A DNA stretch of 64,000 nt, taken from NCBI RefSeq assembly GCF_022700675.1, contig NZ_CP062182.1, forward strand, positions 1,364,001 through 1,428,000. Reading direction: 5' to 3'. Numbering within the stretch: the first letter of the stretch is position 1; every line of letters starts with the position of its first letter. This document shows, piece by piece, positions 33,443 to 43,273 of the stretch. Made by a program: the position numbers and the translations under genes. The notes under the pieces were generated by a model. That model made no database searches. It saw only the letters and a list, made by a program, of their open reading frames with translations, and was not told where the DNA came from. This DNA is from Acinetobacter sp. ASP199 (GTDB lineage Bacteria; Pseudomonadota; Gammaproteobacteria; Pseudomonadales; Moraxellaceae).

Positions 33443-35085
33443 TGAATAATGACGCTCGTAAATACTGTACCCGTTTGGGACAACTCAAAGCTGCGCGTGC
33501 ACAGTATGAGTCGCATTGGGCTGAATGCTATCGGTTCGGTGCACCTGAGCGTCAGCAGTCTTTTGCTGGAAGTGATGTAAAGAATCAGCGTGAGACTGAG
33601 CGTGCAGATCTGTACGACTCAACCGCTGCCGATTCTGTCCAGGTGCTGGTATCTATGATTATGAACGGCGTTACACCTGCAAATGCAATCTGGTTTAAGG
33701 CACAGCCGGACGGTATCGATGACCTGTCAGAAGTCACTGAGGGTGAGCGCTGGCTTGAGGATGTGTGTCAGTTCATGTGGCGCAATATCCACGGCGCAAA
33801 CTTTGACAGTGAGAACTTCGACACGATCACGGACGTTGTCACCGCTGGATGGGGTGTGATGTATGTCGATATTGATCGTGAGGCAGGTGGCGGTTATGTA
33901 TTTGAGTCGTGGCCAACGGGTAGCTGTTTTATCGGATCAACACGTGCTGACGGCCTGATTGACACCATTTACCGCGAACACGAAATGACAGCCGAAGCCA
34001 TGATCAATACTTATGGTGAAAAGAACTGCCATTACACGGTGGTTGATACTGCCAAGAAGTCACCAGACACCAAACTGAAAATGCTGCACGTGATCCAGCC
34101 ACGCAAACAGGTTGGTGCTGGCCAGATCAATAAAGCCATGCCGTTTGCTTCTTATCATATTGACCAGAGCAATCAGCATATGCTGAAAGAATCTGGTTAT
34201 CACGAATTTCCTTGTTCGGTACCACGTCTGCGCAAGCTGCCGAACTCGGTGTATGGCAATGGACAGATGACTTTGGCTTTGCCGGATGCTAAGTCATTAA
34301 ACGATCTGATGAAGAACACGCTACGTTCTGCGGATCTTCAAATTGGCGGCATGTGGATTGCTCAGGATGACGGCGTTTTAAATCCGCATACTGTGCGTAT
34401 TGGTCCTCGCAAAGTGATTATTGCCAACAGTGTAGATTCAATGAAGCGTCTGGATGATGGCGTGAACTTCCAGCTTTCAGAATACCTATTGACCAACCTG
34501 CAAGGCGGGATTCGTCGCCGTCTTATGGCTGATCAGTTGCCACCGATTGGCACCAGCAACATGACAGCAACAGAAATTAATACACGTGTTGAGCTGATCC
34601 GGCAGCTGCTCGGTCCTATGTATGGTCGTCTGCAAACCGAATACCTGAAATCTATCCTTGATCGCTGTTTTGGTCTGGCATTGCGTTCTGGTGCTTTAGG
34701 TCAGCCACCAGAAGAACTATGGGGTCGCAATCTTTCATTCAAGTTTGTGTCACCACTGGCACGTTCTCAGCGTATGGAAGAAGTGTATGCCACTGAGCAG
34801 TACATCGCGAGCATGGGGAATGCAGCAGCTGTAGAGCCAACCATTCTGGACAATATCGATTTTGATGCAGTAGCAACGATTACAGGTACAGGCCGTGGCG
34901 TTCCTCAATCGATCATGCGTACCGCCGATGAAGTTCAGCAGTTGCGTGAATCGCGTCAAAAGGCACAAGAGGAACAAGCCCAGCAACAACAACAGCAAGC
35001 CATGATGGAAATGGCCGGCGGTGCAGTGGCCAAAGGTATTGAAAAACAGATCGGTTCTGAGCCGGCAACAGGAGTAATGCAGTGA
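33442..35085 (+). CDS. Portal (head-to-tail connector) protein, T7/BPP-1 type
   Basis: 547 residues. Belongs to the podovirus head-tail connector type by its start (KAARAQYESHWAECYRFGAP), ERADLYDSTAADSVQVLVSM and the core RLMADQLPPIGTSNMTATEI. Twelve copies would form the ring through which DNA enters and leaves the capsid. The C-terminal end is Gln-rich (EEQAQQQQQQAMMEMAGG). Followed by a four-base overlap with the next gene. Confidence 0.87.
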   Translation: MNNDARKYCTRLGQLKAARAQYESHWAECYRFGAPERQQSFAGSDVKNQRETERADLYDSTAADSVQVLVSMIMNGVTPANAIWFKAQPDGIDDLSEVTEGERWLEDVCQFMWRNIHGANFDSENFDTITDVVTAGWGVMYVDIDREAGGGYVFESWPTGSCFIGSTRADGLIDTIYREHEMTAEAMINTYGEKNCHYTVVDTAKKSPDTKLKMLHVIQPRKQVGAGQINKAMPFASYHIDQSNQHMLKESGYHEFPCSVPRLRKLPNSVYGNGQMTLALPDAKSLNDLMKNTLRSADLQIGGMWIAQDDGVLNPHTVRIGPRKVIIANSVDSMKRLDDGVNFQLSEYLLTNLQGGIRRRLMADQLPPIGTSNMTATEINTRVELIRQLLGPMYGRLQTEYLKSILDRCFGLALRSGALGQPPEELWGRNLSFKFVSPLARSQRMEEVYATEQYIASMGNAAAVEPTILDNIDFDAVATITGTGRGVPQSIMRTADEVQQLRESRQKAQEEQAQQQQQQAMMEMAGGAVAKGIEKQIGSEPATGVMQ

Positions 35086-35516
35086 TTATTTATCTTGCCG
35101 TGATGCTTGTTGCGGGCCTGATCCTAGCCGTTGGCTGGTGGAATGAGGTCAACAAAAACCAAGAGCTGAAAAGCCAGATTGAAAAATACCAGGATGAACT
35201 TTCTGAACGCCCATTACCTGAAGCGAACAAAGAAAGCGAACCGGATGAAGTCGGCACATTTGTCAAAACACGTATGAGCCGACCAGCCACACCAGAAACC
35301 TACCGCAATGTCTTTGATTTAGATGTGAATGGGCAACGAGTGATTGCACACCTTACGTCCATGTATGCCAATAAATCGACCTATGTGCGCGGTGGCCATG
35401 ATGCAGAGCGCGAGTCATGTTTCCGTGCAGGTCAGGCTGACGTGATTGGCTTTATCTACAAACAAATTAACCGTGCAAACGATCCAGACTATAAAGAGGA
35501 ACAAGTAAATGACTGA
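35082..35516 (+). CDS. Phage protein with N-terminal membrane segment (Bbp19-like end)
   Basis: 144 residues. One N-terminal hydrophobic helix (IIYLAVMLVAGLILAVGWW), a charged coil, then a C-terminal region (MYANKSTYVRGGHDAERESC then FRAGQADVIGFIYKQ) that resembles the Bbp19 type found after portal genes in BPP-1-like phages. Its exact role is unknown. Overlaps both neighbours. Confidence 0.6.
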   Translation: MIIYLAVMLVAGLILAVGWWNEVNKNQELKSQIEKYQDELSERPLPEANKESEPDEVGTFVKTRMSRPATPETYRNVFDLDVNGQRVIAHLTSMYANKSTYVRGGHDAERESCFRAGQADVIGFIYKQINRANDPDYKEEQVND

Positions 35517-36174
35517 TCCAGTAAACAACCCTACAGACCCAGAAAACAATCCAGCGCCAGCACCTAGCGTGATGACTCCACCGGTAACCGATCCTGTGCC
35601 GCCGACCGATCCAGTAGATCCACCGGCTGTGACTGGTGCGCCTGAATCAATCGATGGTTATCAGGTCGAAGTGGAAAACTTCAATTTCGATGAGTTTAAG
35701 GCCATTCCTGAAAATCAGGAGTTCTTGGAACGTGCACGTGAAGCCGGACTGGATAACGGCAGCTTGAACTTCTTGCTCAAGGAATATAACGAGCTGATTC
35801 CGGCACTCATGGAAAATAACGCCGTACTGGACAATGAAACCACGGTTAAAACCATGACTGAAGCATGGGGAGCTGAAGCAGAACAAAACTTCGGTTATGC
35901 CCAAGCAGTGGCAGGCAATCTGATTGCCAACGGCGTACTGACTGCGGAGGAGGTGAACGATCCGTCATTTGGTAACAATCCACTGGTGTTGAAGATGGCA
36001 GCGTACTTTGGTCAGCAGCTGCAGGAAGATACACCGCCTTCTAATACACAACAAAGCGGTGGTGTAGATGTTGAATCATTAATGAAGTCGGAAGCGTATT
36101 TGAACGAAAGCCACCCTGATCATAAGCGTGTCTTTTCTCAAGTCCAAAACTTCTATCAGAAGCAATACAAATAA
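35509..36174 (+). CDS. Capsid assembly scaffolding protein
   Basis: 221 residues, acidic. A Pro/Asp-rich disordered start (about 1-45), a helical middle (FKAIPENQEFLERAREAGLD) and an end with SHPDHKRVFSQVQNFYQKQY. Its composition and its place between portal and capsid fit podovirus scaffolding proteins, which guide procapsid assembly and then leave. Confidence 0.75.
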   Translation: MTDPVNNPTDPENNPAPAPSVMTPPVTDPVPPTDPVDPPAVTGAPESIDGYQVEVENFNFDEFKAIPENQEFLERAREAGLDNGSLNFLLKEYNELIPALMENNAVLDNETTVKTMTEAWGAEAEQNFGYAQAVAGNLIANGVLTAEEVNDPSFGNNPLVLKMAAYFGQQLQEDTPPSNTQQSGGVDVESLMKSEAYLNESHPDHKRVFSQVQNFYQKQYK

Positions 36175-36184
36175 GGGGTAATGT

Positions 36185-37093
36185 ATGCCTATCGTCAATG
36201 AAAACAAAATCACGGCGGCATTTGTTCAGCAGTTCCATGACAACTATGAGTTGGCATCACAGCAAAACGAAAGCCGTCTATTAAAAACCGTAGTGAATCG
36301 CGGGAAAATCGTAGGTGAGTCATTCACCATTAATGATATGGGTCAGGTTGAAATGGCGGCTTCTGGTGCGCGTTTCGGTGATACTAACTGGACGATTCCT
36401 GATGCTGGTACACGTAGCGTCTTGATGAATGACTTTGACCTGTTCATTCCAATCGAATCACGCGACATTCCAAAGCTGAAAGCACATCCAAACGATAAAT
36501 ATATCAAGCTGCTGTATAACGCGAAAAACCGCAAAATCGATGACATCATTTACCAGGCTGCAATCGGTACTATCAGCCGTAAAAGTGTTGCGGATAACGG
36601 CACAGCAACAACCACACCAACCGCATTACCAGCGGGTCAGTTGGTCCTTTCAGGTTTTGGCAGTGGTAGCCTGAAAAGCAAGATCATCAAGGCAAAATCC
36701 ATCTTCCGTGCCAACGAGTGTGATGAGCACAACGGCGAACAGTTATACATCCTGTATACGTCTGCAATGATGGAGGAAATCTTAGGAGATACCACACTGA
36801 CATCTGCTGACTTCATGGCCGGCAAGATGATTCAGGAAGGTGGTGTTGGTGGCAAATGGATGGGCTTCAATTGGATTCCATACGAAAAACTAAGCCAGGG
36901 TGCTGCGGTGGGTGAACTTCGTACCGTTGCTTACTGTGGATCTGCAATTCACTTTGGTGAAGCGGATATCACTGGCTTCGATATCACCACACGTGCAGAC
37001 AAGAAAAACATCAAACAGGTTGGTGGTGTGCATTCTCTTGCTGCAGGTCGTGCAAACGAGAAGAAAGTCGTTGCGATTGACTTCGTTGTCTAA
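36185..37093 (+). CDS. Major capsid protein, podovirus type
   Basis: 302 residues. Pattern of the BPP-1-like capsid family: TAAFVQQFHDNYELASQQNE near the start, RKIDDIIYQAAIGTISRKSV in the middle, and GGVGGKWMGFNWIPYEK then CGSAIHFGEADITGFDITTR near the end. It forms the icosahedral shell (HK97 fold expected). A terminator at 37108-37145 follows. Confidence 0.87.
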   Translation: MPIVNENKITAAFVQQFHDNYELASQQNESRLLKTVVNRGKIVGESFTINDMGQVEMAASGARFGDTNWTIPDAGTRSVLMNDFDLFIPIESRDIPKLKAHPNDKYIKLLYNAKNRKIDDIIYQAAIGTISRKSVADNGTATTTPTALPAGQLVLSGFGSGSLKSKIIKAKSIFRANECDEHNGEQLYILYTSAMMEEILGDTTLTSADFMAGKMIQEGGVGGKWMGFNWIPYEKLSQGAAVGELRTVAYCGSAIHFGEADITGFDITTRADKKNIKQVGGVHSLAAGRANEKKVVAIDFVV

Positions 37094-37107
37094 CTGGTAG
37101 GGGCTTT

Positions 37108-37146
37108 GGCTCGGCATCTTGGGCATGGGGTGTCGGGTCTTTTTTA
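37108..37146 (+). terminator. Terminator after the capsid gene
   Basis: Eleven-pair stem GGCTCGGCATC / GGTGTCGGGTC (with G-T pairs), ten-base loop and TTTTTT. Confidence 0.75.
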
Positions 37147-37147
37147 T

Positions 37148-37204
37148 ACCCAACAAACTACAATTTAAAAGCCTTCAAGATCACTAAAACTTGAGGGCTT
37201 TTTT
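37148..37204 (+). promoter_or_regulatory. Linker cassette 2: ACCCAACAAAC box and hairpin abutting ATG
   Basis: Exact box at 37148-37158, stem GCCTTCAAG / CTTGAGGGC (37171-37198) and six T that touch the ATG at 37205. A second terminator (37108) lies just before it, so this hairpin is not needed to end the capsid transcript. Confidence 0.75.
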
Positions 37205-37768
37205 ATGTCTACTACAGAAGTATCTATCTGCAATGAAGCACTGAGCCAGATCGGCGCTAAATCCATTATTTCATTTGATGAAAATACAGAGAATGCACGC
37301 CGTTGCGCTTCGATCTATGCCAGCACACGCAAGGCACTATTGCGCATGCATCCATGGTCCTTTGCGAAAAAACGAGTGCAGCTTGCCCCAGTGACCACAC
37401 ACCCGACTTTTGGTTATGAGAACTCTTTCCCGTTGCCACGTGATTTCTTGCGCGTGATCAGTGCAGGTGTGGAGGAATATGAAATCGAAGCACGCCATAT
37501 CCTTGCCAATACCAATCTGATCAACCTGCAGTACGTTTCTGATGAAGATAACGAAGAAATGTGGGATTCCCTGTTTTGTGAATGCATGGTGCTGTACATG
37601 GTCCATAAACTGGCCAAGCCGATTACAGGCAGTCAGTCTGAGTCGGATAGTGCATGGCAGAAGCTACAAAACATGCTGAAACAGGCACGTGCAATCAATG
37701 GGCAAGAGCGACCAGCGCAAGACTTTGCAGCAGATTATCAATCTTCACTGATTGGAGTGCGCTACTAA
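37205..37768 (+). CDS. Tail tubular protein A (T7 gp11-like adaptor)
   Basis: 187 residues. Pattern of the family: EVSICNEALSQIGAKSIISF, RRCASIYASTRKALLRMHPW then SFAKKRVQLAP, and FPLPRDFLRVIS. In T7 it forms the ring between portal and nozzle. It starts directly at a hairpin T-run. It overlaps the next gene by one base. Confidence 0.85.
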   Translation: MSTTEVSICNEALSQIGAKSIISFDENTENARRCASIYASTRKALLRMHPWSFAKKRVQLAPVTTHPTFGYENSFPLPRDFLRVISAGVEEYEIEARHILANTNLINLQYVSDEDNEEMWDSLFCECMVLYMVHKLAKPITGSQSESDSAWQKLQNMLKQARAINGQERPAQDFAADYQSSLIGVRY

Positions 37769-39867
37769 TGAAAACCGTTGTCATGAAAAATAACTTTAGT
37801 GCCGGGGAGCTGGCACCAGCGTTATACACCCGGACAGATATTCAGCAGTATTCCAACGGCGCAAAGCGTATTAAAAACTTATTCCCACTGGTTGAAGGTG
37901 GTGTGCGCAAGCGTCCCGGAACATTCAATCGTGGACTGATGGAAGGTGGAGCGATTCGCCTGATTCCATTTATTGTGAACTCGGCCAATGTTTATTTACT
38001 GATTTTCAACCATCAGAGCATTACGGTCTATGACCCACGTAACAGAACAGTCATTACCACGCTTGTTTCACCCTATACGACGGCGCAGATCCGTGACATT
38101 CAATATGTGCAGTATCGCTTTGAAATGTTTCTGACGCATAACGGTGTGCCGATGCAGCGATTGCGTTGTGATGAGCTGTTTAGCAACTGGAATATTTCAG
38201 AGTTTGTATTTACCCATCCACCAATTGATTCAGAAAGTGCACGTTATCCATTCCGTAAAGGTAAGCCATCAGGTAAGGATCTGGGTGCATTTGTTAATTT
38301 CACTCTTGATGTTGTATCTGTCTGGGATGAAACGCAAACCTATTTAACTGGCGATGTGGTGGCCTATTTGCCTGCTGGGTTCTTTACGCCTTATTACTAT
38401 CAGGCAGCAACGGAAAGTACAGGAAAACGACCTGATGCATACCCGGGGGATTGGGTGTGGGTGCCAAATGCGAATGGAGCGGGTTTTACTGCAGCGGATG
38501 TGGGGCGCTATCTTGAGGTCAACGGTGGTCTGATCAAAATCACGAAATTCAACAGCAGCGATAGTGTTAGCGGTGAGATCGTTAAAAAACTGGATGCAGA
38601 TATTTTAGCAATTGAACGTTCATGGGTGATTCAGCCGCATGCTTTCAATGAGTCTGATGGCTATCCACGTTGCTGCACCTATTTCAAACAGCGCCTTGTT
38701 CTGGCCAATACCAAGAAAGCACCGAACAAGATCTGGTTTAGCGCCGTAGGGGATAACGGAAACTTTCTAGAAACCACAGAGGATGCGGATGCATTCAGTA
38801 TTGTTTCAGCGTCTGGTCTGTCTAACAGTATCCTGTTTTTAGAAGCACAGCGCGGGGTGATCTGCCTGACTTCTGGTGGTGAATTCATGGTGGACTCAGA
38901 TGGGGGATTGACACCGACCACAGTAAACATTGTAGAGCACAGCGCATACGGCGCATATTCCGTAACACGTCCTGAGCGGGTCGGGAATGAGCTGTTATTC
39001 GTGCAGCGTGGTGGTGAACGTGTCCGGGCATTGACCTATCGCTATGAGGTGGATGGTCTTGTTTCACCAGAGATCAGTGCATTGTCTTCACATATCGGTG
39101 AGCTGCACCAGGGTGTGAATGAAATTTCATACCAGCAAGAGCCTGAATCAATTGTTTGGTTAGTGCTGGGTGATGGCAAGGTGGCATCAATTACCTTTAA
39201 CCGAGATCAAGAAGTTATGGCTTGGGCACAGCATGACTTTGGTGGATCGGTGAAAAGCATCTGTTCTATGCCGACTCAGTTGGGTTCTGATGATGCATAC
39301 ATGCTGATTGAGCGTAAGGGAAAAATCTATCTTGAGCAGATTTCTTTTGATGCTTTGGTAGATTCTCAGACCAGTATCAAACTGAATACCGGCATTCTTG
39401 TTAAGTCACGCTTCGATCACCTGAAAAATATTGCTGCGTATTGGGTTAAAGACGACACAGTGACTGAAATCGAATACCGGATCAATGGGGATGAGCTGAT
39501 CATTGATGATTCAAGTCTGATCAATGAAACGCTGTACTTTGGTGAGCTGTTTGAATGTGTAGCGGAACTATTCCCACCTGAGCTGAGTCAAAGCCCGATG
39601 TCGAGCATGATGCATAAGGCCAAGGTGGATCGGACAGCATTCTTCTTTAATAAAACTCTAGGTGTGCAGTTGAATGGCCAGCTGGTCGAAACATTCACTT
39701 TTGATGACAACCTGATGGGACCACGTAAACCCTATACCGGCTATCACCTGGAAGAAGGCGGCACATGGGAGGATCTGCACAAAGTGCCTTTAGTTATCTC
39801 ACACAACAAACCGCTACCTTTTCACCTGCAAGCTATCACCATGCAGTTATCAATTAACGAGAAATAA
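37768..39867 (+). CDS. Tail nozzle protein (T7 tail tubular B analogue)
   Basis: 699 residues from the ATG at 37768, which overlaps the previous TAA; the frame extends upstream but lacks a start signal. The start MKNNFSAGELAPALYTRTDI and KNLFPLVEGGVRKRPGTFN is a hallmark of podovirus tail nozzle proteins, followed by beta-rich repeats (TYRYEVDGLVSPEISALSSH). It should form the tail tube end that carries the tailspikes. Confidence 0.85.
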   Translation: MKTVVMKNNFSAGELAPALYTRTDIQQYSNGAKRIKNLFPLVEGGVRKRPGTFNRGLMEGGAIRLIPFIVNSANVYLLIFNHQSITVYDPRNRTVITTLVSPYTTAQIRDIQYVQYRFEMFLTHNGVPMQRLRCDELFSNWNISEFVFTHPPIDSESARYPFRKGKPSGKDLGAFVNFTLDVVSVWDETQTYLTGDVVAYLPAGFFTPYYYQAATESTGKRPDAYPGDWVWVPNANGAGFTAADVGRYLEVNGGLIKITKFNSSDSVSGEIVKKLDADILAIERSWVIQPHAFNESDGYPRCCTYFKQRLVLANTKKAPNKIWFSAVGDNGNFLETTEDADAFSIVSASGLSNSILFLEAQRGVICLTSGGEFMVDSDGGLTPTTVNIVEHSAYGAYSVTRPERVGNELLFVQRGGERVRALTYRYEVDGLVSPEISALSSHIGELHQGVNEISYQQEPESIVWLVLGDGKVASITFNRDQEVMAWAQHDFGGSVKSICSMPTQLGSDDAYMLIERKGKIYLEQISFDALVDSQTSIKLNTGILVKSRFDHLKNIAAYWVKDDTVTEIEYRINGDELIIDDSSLINETLYFGELFECVAELFPPELSQSPMSSMMHKAKVDRTAFFFNKTLGVQLNGQLVETFTFDDNLMGPRKPYTGYHLEEGGTWEDLHKVPLVISHNKPLPFHLQAITMQLSINEK

Positions 39868-39868
39868 A

Positions 39869-40318
39869 ATGATAGTCCGATCAGCCACACTGGATGACGT
39901 GCCGGCACTGATTGAAATAGCCCGGCAATTCATTCATGAAGCACCGAACTATGCCAGCCGTGAACTGGATGAACAGGCACTGAAAGACAACCTGAGCGCC
40001 GTCATTGATGGTATGGGTGCGGTGTTTGTGGCTGAGCAAGGGCAAGAGATTGCTGGCGGTATTGTCTGCCTGACAACTAAGGACTGGTTTAACAATCAGT
40101 TCATTGCCTTTGAGCAGGTCTTTTATGTCAAGCCTGAATATCGCGGCACACGTGCGGCATTGCTGCTTATTGATGTGTTCCTGAACTGGTCACGCCAGAT
40201 GGGTGCAGGTCGTGTGCAATGCGGTACCACAACCGGAATCAATACGGACGGCTGTGTGCGTTTATACAAACATTTTGGCTTTAACGAATACGGCATTCTT
40301 TTGGATCTGGAGCTTTAA
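39869..40318 (+). CDS. GNAT acetyltransferase within the virion operon
   Basis: 149 residues with the GNAT fold: MIVRSATLDDVPALIEIARQ at the start, QVFYVKPEYRGTRAALLLID with the acetyl-CoA loop (RGTRAA), and VRLYKHFGFNEYGILL near the end. It transfers an acetyl group to an unknown substrate. GNAT genes at this place occur in several BPP-1-like phages. It could modify a virion protein or a host target. Confidence 0.82.
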   Translation: MIVRSATLDDVPALIEIARQFIHEAPNYASRELDEQALKDNLSAVIDGMGAVFVAEQGQEIAGGIVCLTTKDWFNNQFIAFEQVFYVKPEYRGTRAALLLIDVFLNWSRQMGAGRVQCGTTTGINTDGCVRLYKHFGFNEYGILLDLEL

Positions 40319-40320
40319 AC

Positions 40321-40803
40321 ATGGAAATTATTGCAGCCGATAACACTGAACTATTGGCCCATATTCTAGGGGATATTCAGCAGCGTGCTTATATCGACAC
40401 GGTACGTGATGTGCAGCAGCAACTGTCAGAAAGTCCGGATCAGATCGATGTGCCTGTTCAACATCATTTTGCACCAGGTGTGTACATGCGCCAGATGGAT
40501 GCAGCAGCCGGAACACTGGTCGTCAGCAAGATGCACCGTACCGAGCACATGAATATTTTGCTGAAAGGCTCACTGACCGTGGCCACCGAGGACGGCATTC
40601 AATTGATGACTGCACCGTGTGTATTGAAATCCATGCCAGGCACCAAACGCATTGGTTATTTCCACGAGGACAGCAGCTGGATCACGATACACCCAACATC
40701 CGATACCGACCTTGAGAAGATCGAACAGCAGGTGATTGTGCCTGACGATGAGATTGATCAATTTCTTGCGTCACTTCCAAACCGATTAAAGGAGATTGAA
40801 TAA
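40321..40803 (+). CDS. Cupin-like phage protein
   Basis: 160 residues. The middle looks like a small cupin barrel: KMHRTEHMNILLKGSLTVAT then PCVLKSMPGTKRIGYFHEDS. Two His and a Glu in the first motif could bind a metal. Paired with the GNAT gene, three bases downstream of it, and overlapping the next gene by one base. Function unknown. Confidence 0.65.
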   Translation: MEIIAADNTELLAHILGDIQQRAYIDTVRDVQQQLSESPDQIDVPVQHHFAPGVYMRQMDAAAGTLVVSKMHRTEHMNILLKGSLTVATEDGIQLMTAPCVLKSMPGTKRIGYFHEDSSWITIHPTSDTDLEKIEQQVIVPDDEIDQFLASLPNRLKEIE

Positions 40804-41237
40804 TGTCATGGGCAGCAGTAGCAGTAGTGGCAACGGTGGCATCCACGGCGTATGCGGGATACACCAAATATCAAAACAATAAACACTTGGGTGAGCAGGC
40901 TGAAGCGGATGCAAAAGCTGAACAGGCACGTGGACGGCTTGAAGCTGAACGAATCCGTAAGGAAAAAGATAAGGCACAGTCACGTGCACGTGCAGCAGCT
41001 GCAGGAAACGGTCTGGATGTACACGAAGGTACAGCCGTTGTAATCAATGATCAGATTGAACTTGACGGCAACTATGATGCCAACATGGCCGAGATTACTG
41101 GCTATAACAGCTCACAACGCTTGAAAGCTGAAGCAAGTGTGCATCGCAATAATGCCAATACAGCGATTGTTTCCGGTGCATTGAATACGGCTGCCGCAGG
41201 CTCATCTGCGTATGGTAATTCTAAGGGGTGGAAATAA
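40803..41237 (+). CDS. Internal virion protein (T7 gp14-like)
   Basis: 144 residues. N-terminal hydrophobic Ala/Val-rich segment (AAVAVVATVASTAYAGYTKY), a charged coil (about 30-65), then RAAAAGNGLDVHEGTAVVIN and an Ala/Asn-rich end. It matches the podovirus internal core protein that forms a pore in the host outer membrane at ejection. Overlaps the next gene by one base. Confidence 0.75.
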   Translation: MSWAAVAVVATVASTAYAGYTKYQNNKHLGEQAEADAKAEQARGRLEAERIRKEKDKAQSRARAAAAGNGLDVHEGTAVVINDQIELDGNYDANMAEITGYNSSQRLKAEASVHRNNANTAIVSGALNTAAAGSSAYGNSKGWK

Positions 41238-43273
41238 TGGCTAGAATCCCGATGGGGAACTTTGGCAATGCAATGCCACAGGTTGAACGTATCCAGATGC
41301 CACAGCGTAACACAGGCCAATTGGCTCAGGCTGTAGGTAATTTAGGGCAAGTATTTCAAAACAAAGCAATAGACCGCAGACAGAAAGAAGATGAAGCCGA
41401 TGTATCTGCCAAAAATGCGGAACTCTATAACAACCAGATGGCCGAGAAAGAAGGCAAGGTCAAACTGGATGATGTTTTGACCACTGAACTGTCAGAACAA
41501 ATCACCCTGTTAAAAAACGATGTGGCCAACGGCGCAATGACCGCAGATGTGGCCAACAAGAATCTACAGACCTGGTCACAGGAACGCTTCAAAGGTCTTG
41601 AAAATGATCTGCCGATGCACGCGCGTCTGGATCTGCAAAACTACTGGTCCCAAAATGTAGCGAAGAATGCCACTTCATTTCTGCCATTGCAGCTGAGTGC
41701 TGACAACAAGAAAGGTGAAGTGCTGGCTGATCGTTATCTTGAGATCGGTACACGTATGGATCGTGAAGCAGGTGCTGAGTATGTCAAATCCAACATTCAA
41801 AGCTTAAATATCCCAGAAGCACAAAAACAGGCGCTGATTTATAAATACCAAGGCGCACGTGATCTGCAAGATATTGATGGACGTATCACCAGTGCCATTG
41901 AAAACAAGGACACGGCCAGCTTGCAGCAGCTTGTCACTGAAATGGATAACGGTGGTTTTGGTTATACAGACGGCCCGACACTGCAACAGAAAAAAGCTCA
42001 GGCGCTGAGCCGGATCGATGCAATCAATAAGCAGGTTGAAGTAGAAGAAAACAAGCGCCTGCAATTGGCCGGAAAGGCATTGACTGAGTTTAAATCTCAG
42101 GTGATGACTGGCCGTGCTTTGGATGATGACTACCTGCAGACCATGGGGGCAGCGGTTCAAGGTACCGAATACGAGGCTGAGTACAATTTTTATAAGTCAC
42201 AGTCCACAAACTTCCAGTCATTTGGGCGATTGTCTACGGCTGAAATGGAAAAGCGTGTAAACCAGCAAAAAGCCAAAATGGCCAACAGCAAGACAGCGGA
42301 TGCAGTCACTGAGGAAAAGGTTCTAGGTGTCTATGAATCCATCCTGAATGAAAAGAAACAAACCATCAAGGACAATCCAAATCAGGCAGTCCGTGAAGCG
42401 GGATTGCAGACACATCAGCTCACAGGCATGGAATTGAAAACCAATCCGGGTGGCTTTGCTGAAAAGGTGGTGGATAACGCCGTCAGTCAGGTTGCATTGA
42501 AAGATCCAAATCTGGTGATCAAGCCTATTGCAGCCGAGGATCTTCCAGAAGCGAAACAGGCTTTTGATGCTATGGGCGTAAATCAGAAACTGGATTTTAT
42601 CGGCAATCTGATTCAGCAAAGCAAAGGTGTACCAAGTGGCAACAAGATCTGGTCGGCTGCGCTAGGTCAGTTAGGCGGTGGTGATCTTTCCTATCTTATG
42701 GCAGGTGTAGCACGCGCCAATAACTACCGTTCACGTGATGGTGAAGATGTTGCAGTTGCTATCGTTTCAGGTACGCAGGCTTTAAAAAATAAAGCACTGG
42801 TGATGCCTAAGGATGATCTGCTCAAGGCCGAATTCAATAAGTATGTTGGTAGTACCGTATCAGGTGCCACGGCGAATATGTCTTTTGCGGCATTTAAATC
42901 GATCTATGCACATCTGTCTGAGCGCAATGGCTACCAGCACAAAGACAAGGACGATATTAGTAAGGAGCTAACCAGTACTGCATTAAGTCTGGCTACTGGT
43001 GGCGTATATGAGCAGGGCGTGAAATACGGTAATCAGAAGACATGGAAAGTATCCAAGCCATACGGAATGGATGATGACCGTTTTGAAAGTATTTTAGATA
43101 CTCGCTATGCGGCGATTGCACAGAAATACCAGACTTCAGAAGCTGAACTTAAAGACTTGCGTTTACGTCGTGAAAGCAAGAATGGCCCTAAAGGCCAGAT
43201 CCGCTATGCACTGATTAATGAGCGTGGCACACCGCTGTTTTACATGAACATGCCTGATGGAGTGACCAAGTAA
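41237..43273 (+). CDS. Internal virion protein (T7 gp15-like)
   Basis: 678 residues from the ATG at 41237. Mostly helical, rich in Gln, Lys and Ala, with no enzymatic motif. The place between the gp14-like and the transglycosylase-bearing protein, and the size, match podovirus ejection protein gp15. The start MARIPMGNFGNAMPQVERIQ is typical of such proteins. Overlaps the next gene by one base. Confidence 0.75.
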   Translation: MARIPMGNFGNAMPQVERIQMPQRNTGQLAQAVGNLGQVFQNKAIDRRQKEDEADVSAKNAELYNNQMAEKEGKVKLDDVLTTELSEQITLLKNDVANGAMTADVANKNLQTWSQERFKGLENDLPMHARLDLQNYWSQNVAKNATSFLPLQLSADNKKGEVLADRYLEIGTRMDREAGAEYVKSNIQSLNIPEAQKQALIYKYQGARDLQDIDGRITSAIENKDTASLQQLVTEMDNGGFGYTDGPTLQQKKAQALSRIDAINKQVEVEENKRLQLAGKALTEFKSQVMTGRALDDDYLQTMGAAVQGTEYEAEYNFYKSQSTNFQSFGRLSTAEMEKRVNQQKAKMANSKTADAVTEEKVLGVYESILNEKKQTIKDNPNQAVREAGLQTHQLTGMELKTNPGGFAEKVVDNAVSQVALKDPNLVIKPIAAEDLPEAKQAFDAMGVNQKLDFIGNLIQQSKGVPSGNKIWSAALGQLGGGDLSYLMAGVARANNYRSRDGEDVAVAIVSGTQALKNKALVMPKDDLLKAEFNKYVGSTVSGATANMSFAAFKSIYAHLSERNGYQHKDKDDISKELTSTALSLATGGVYEQGVKYGNQKTWKVSKPYGMDDDRFESILDTRYAAIAQKYQTSEAELKDLRLRRESKNGPKGQIRYALINERGTPLFYMNMPDGVTK

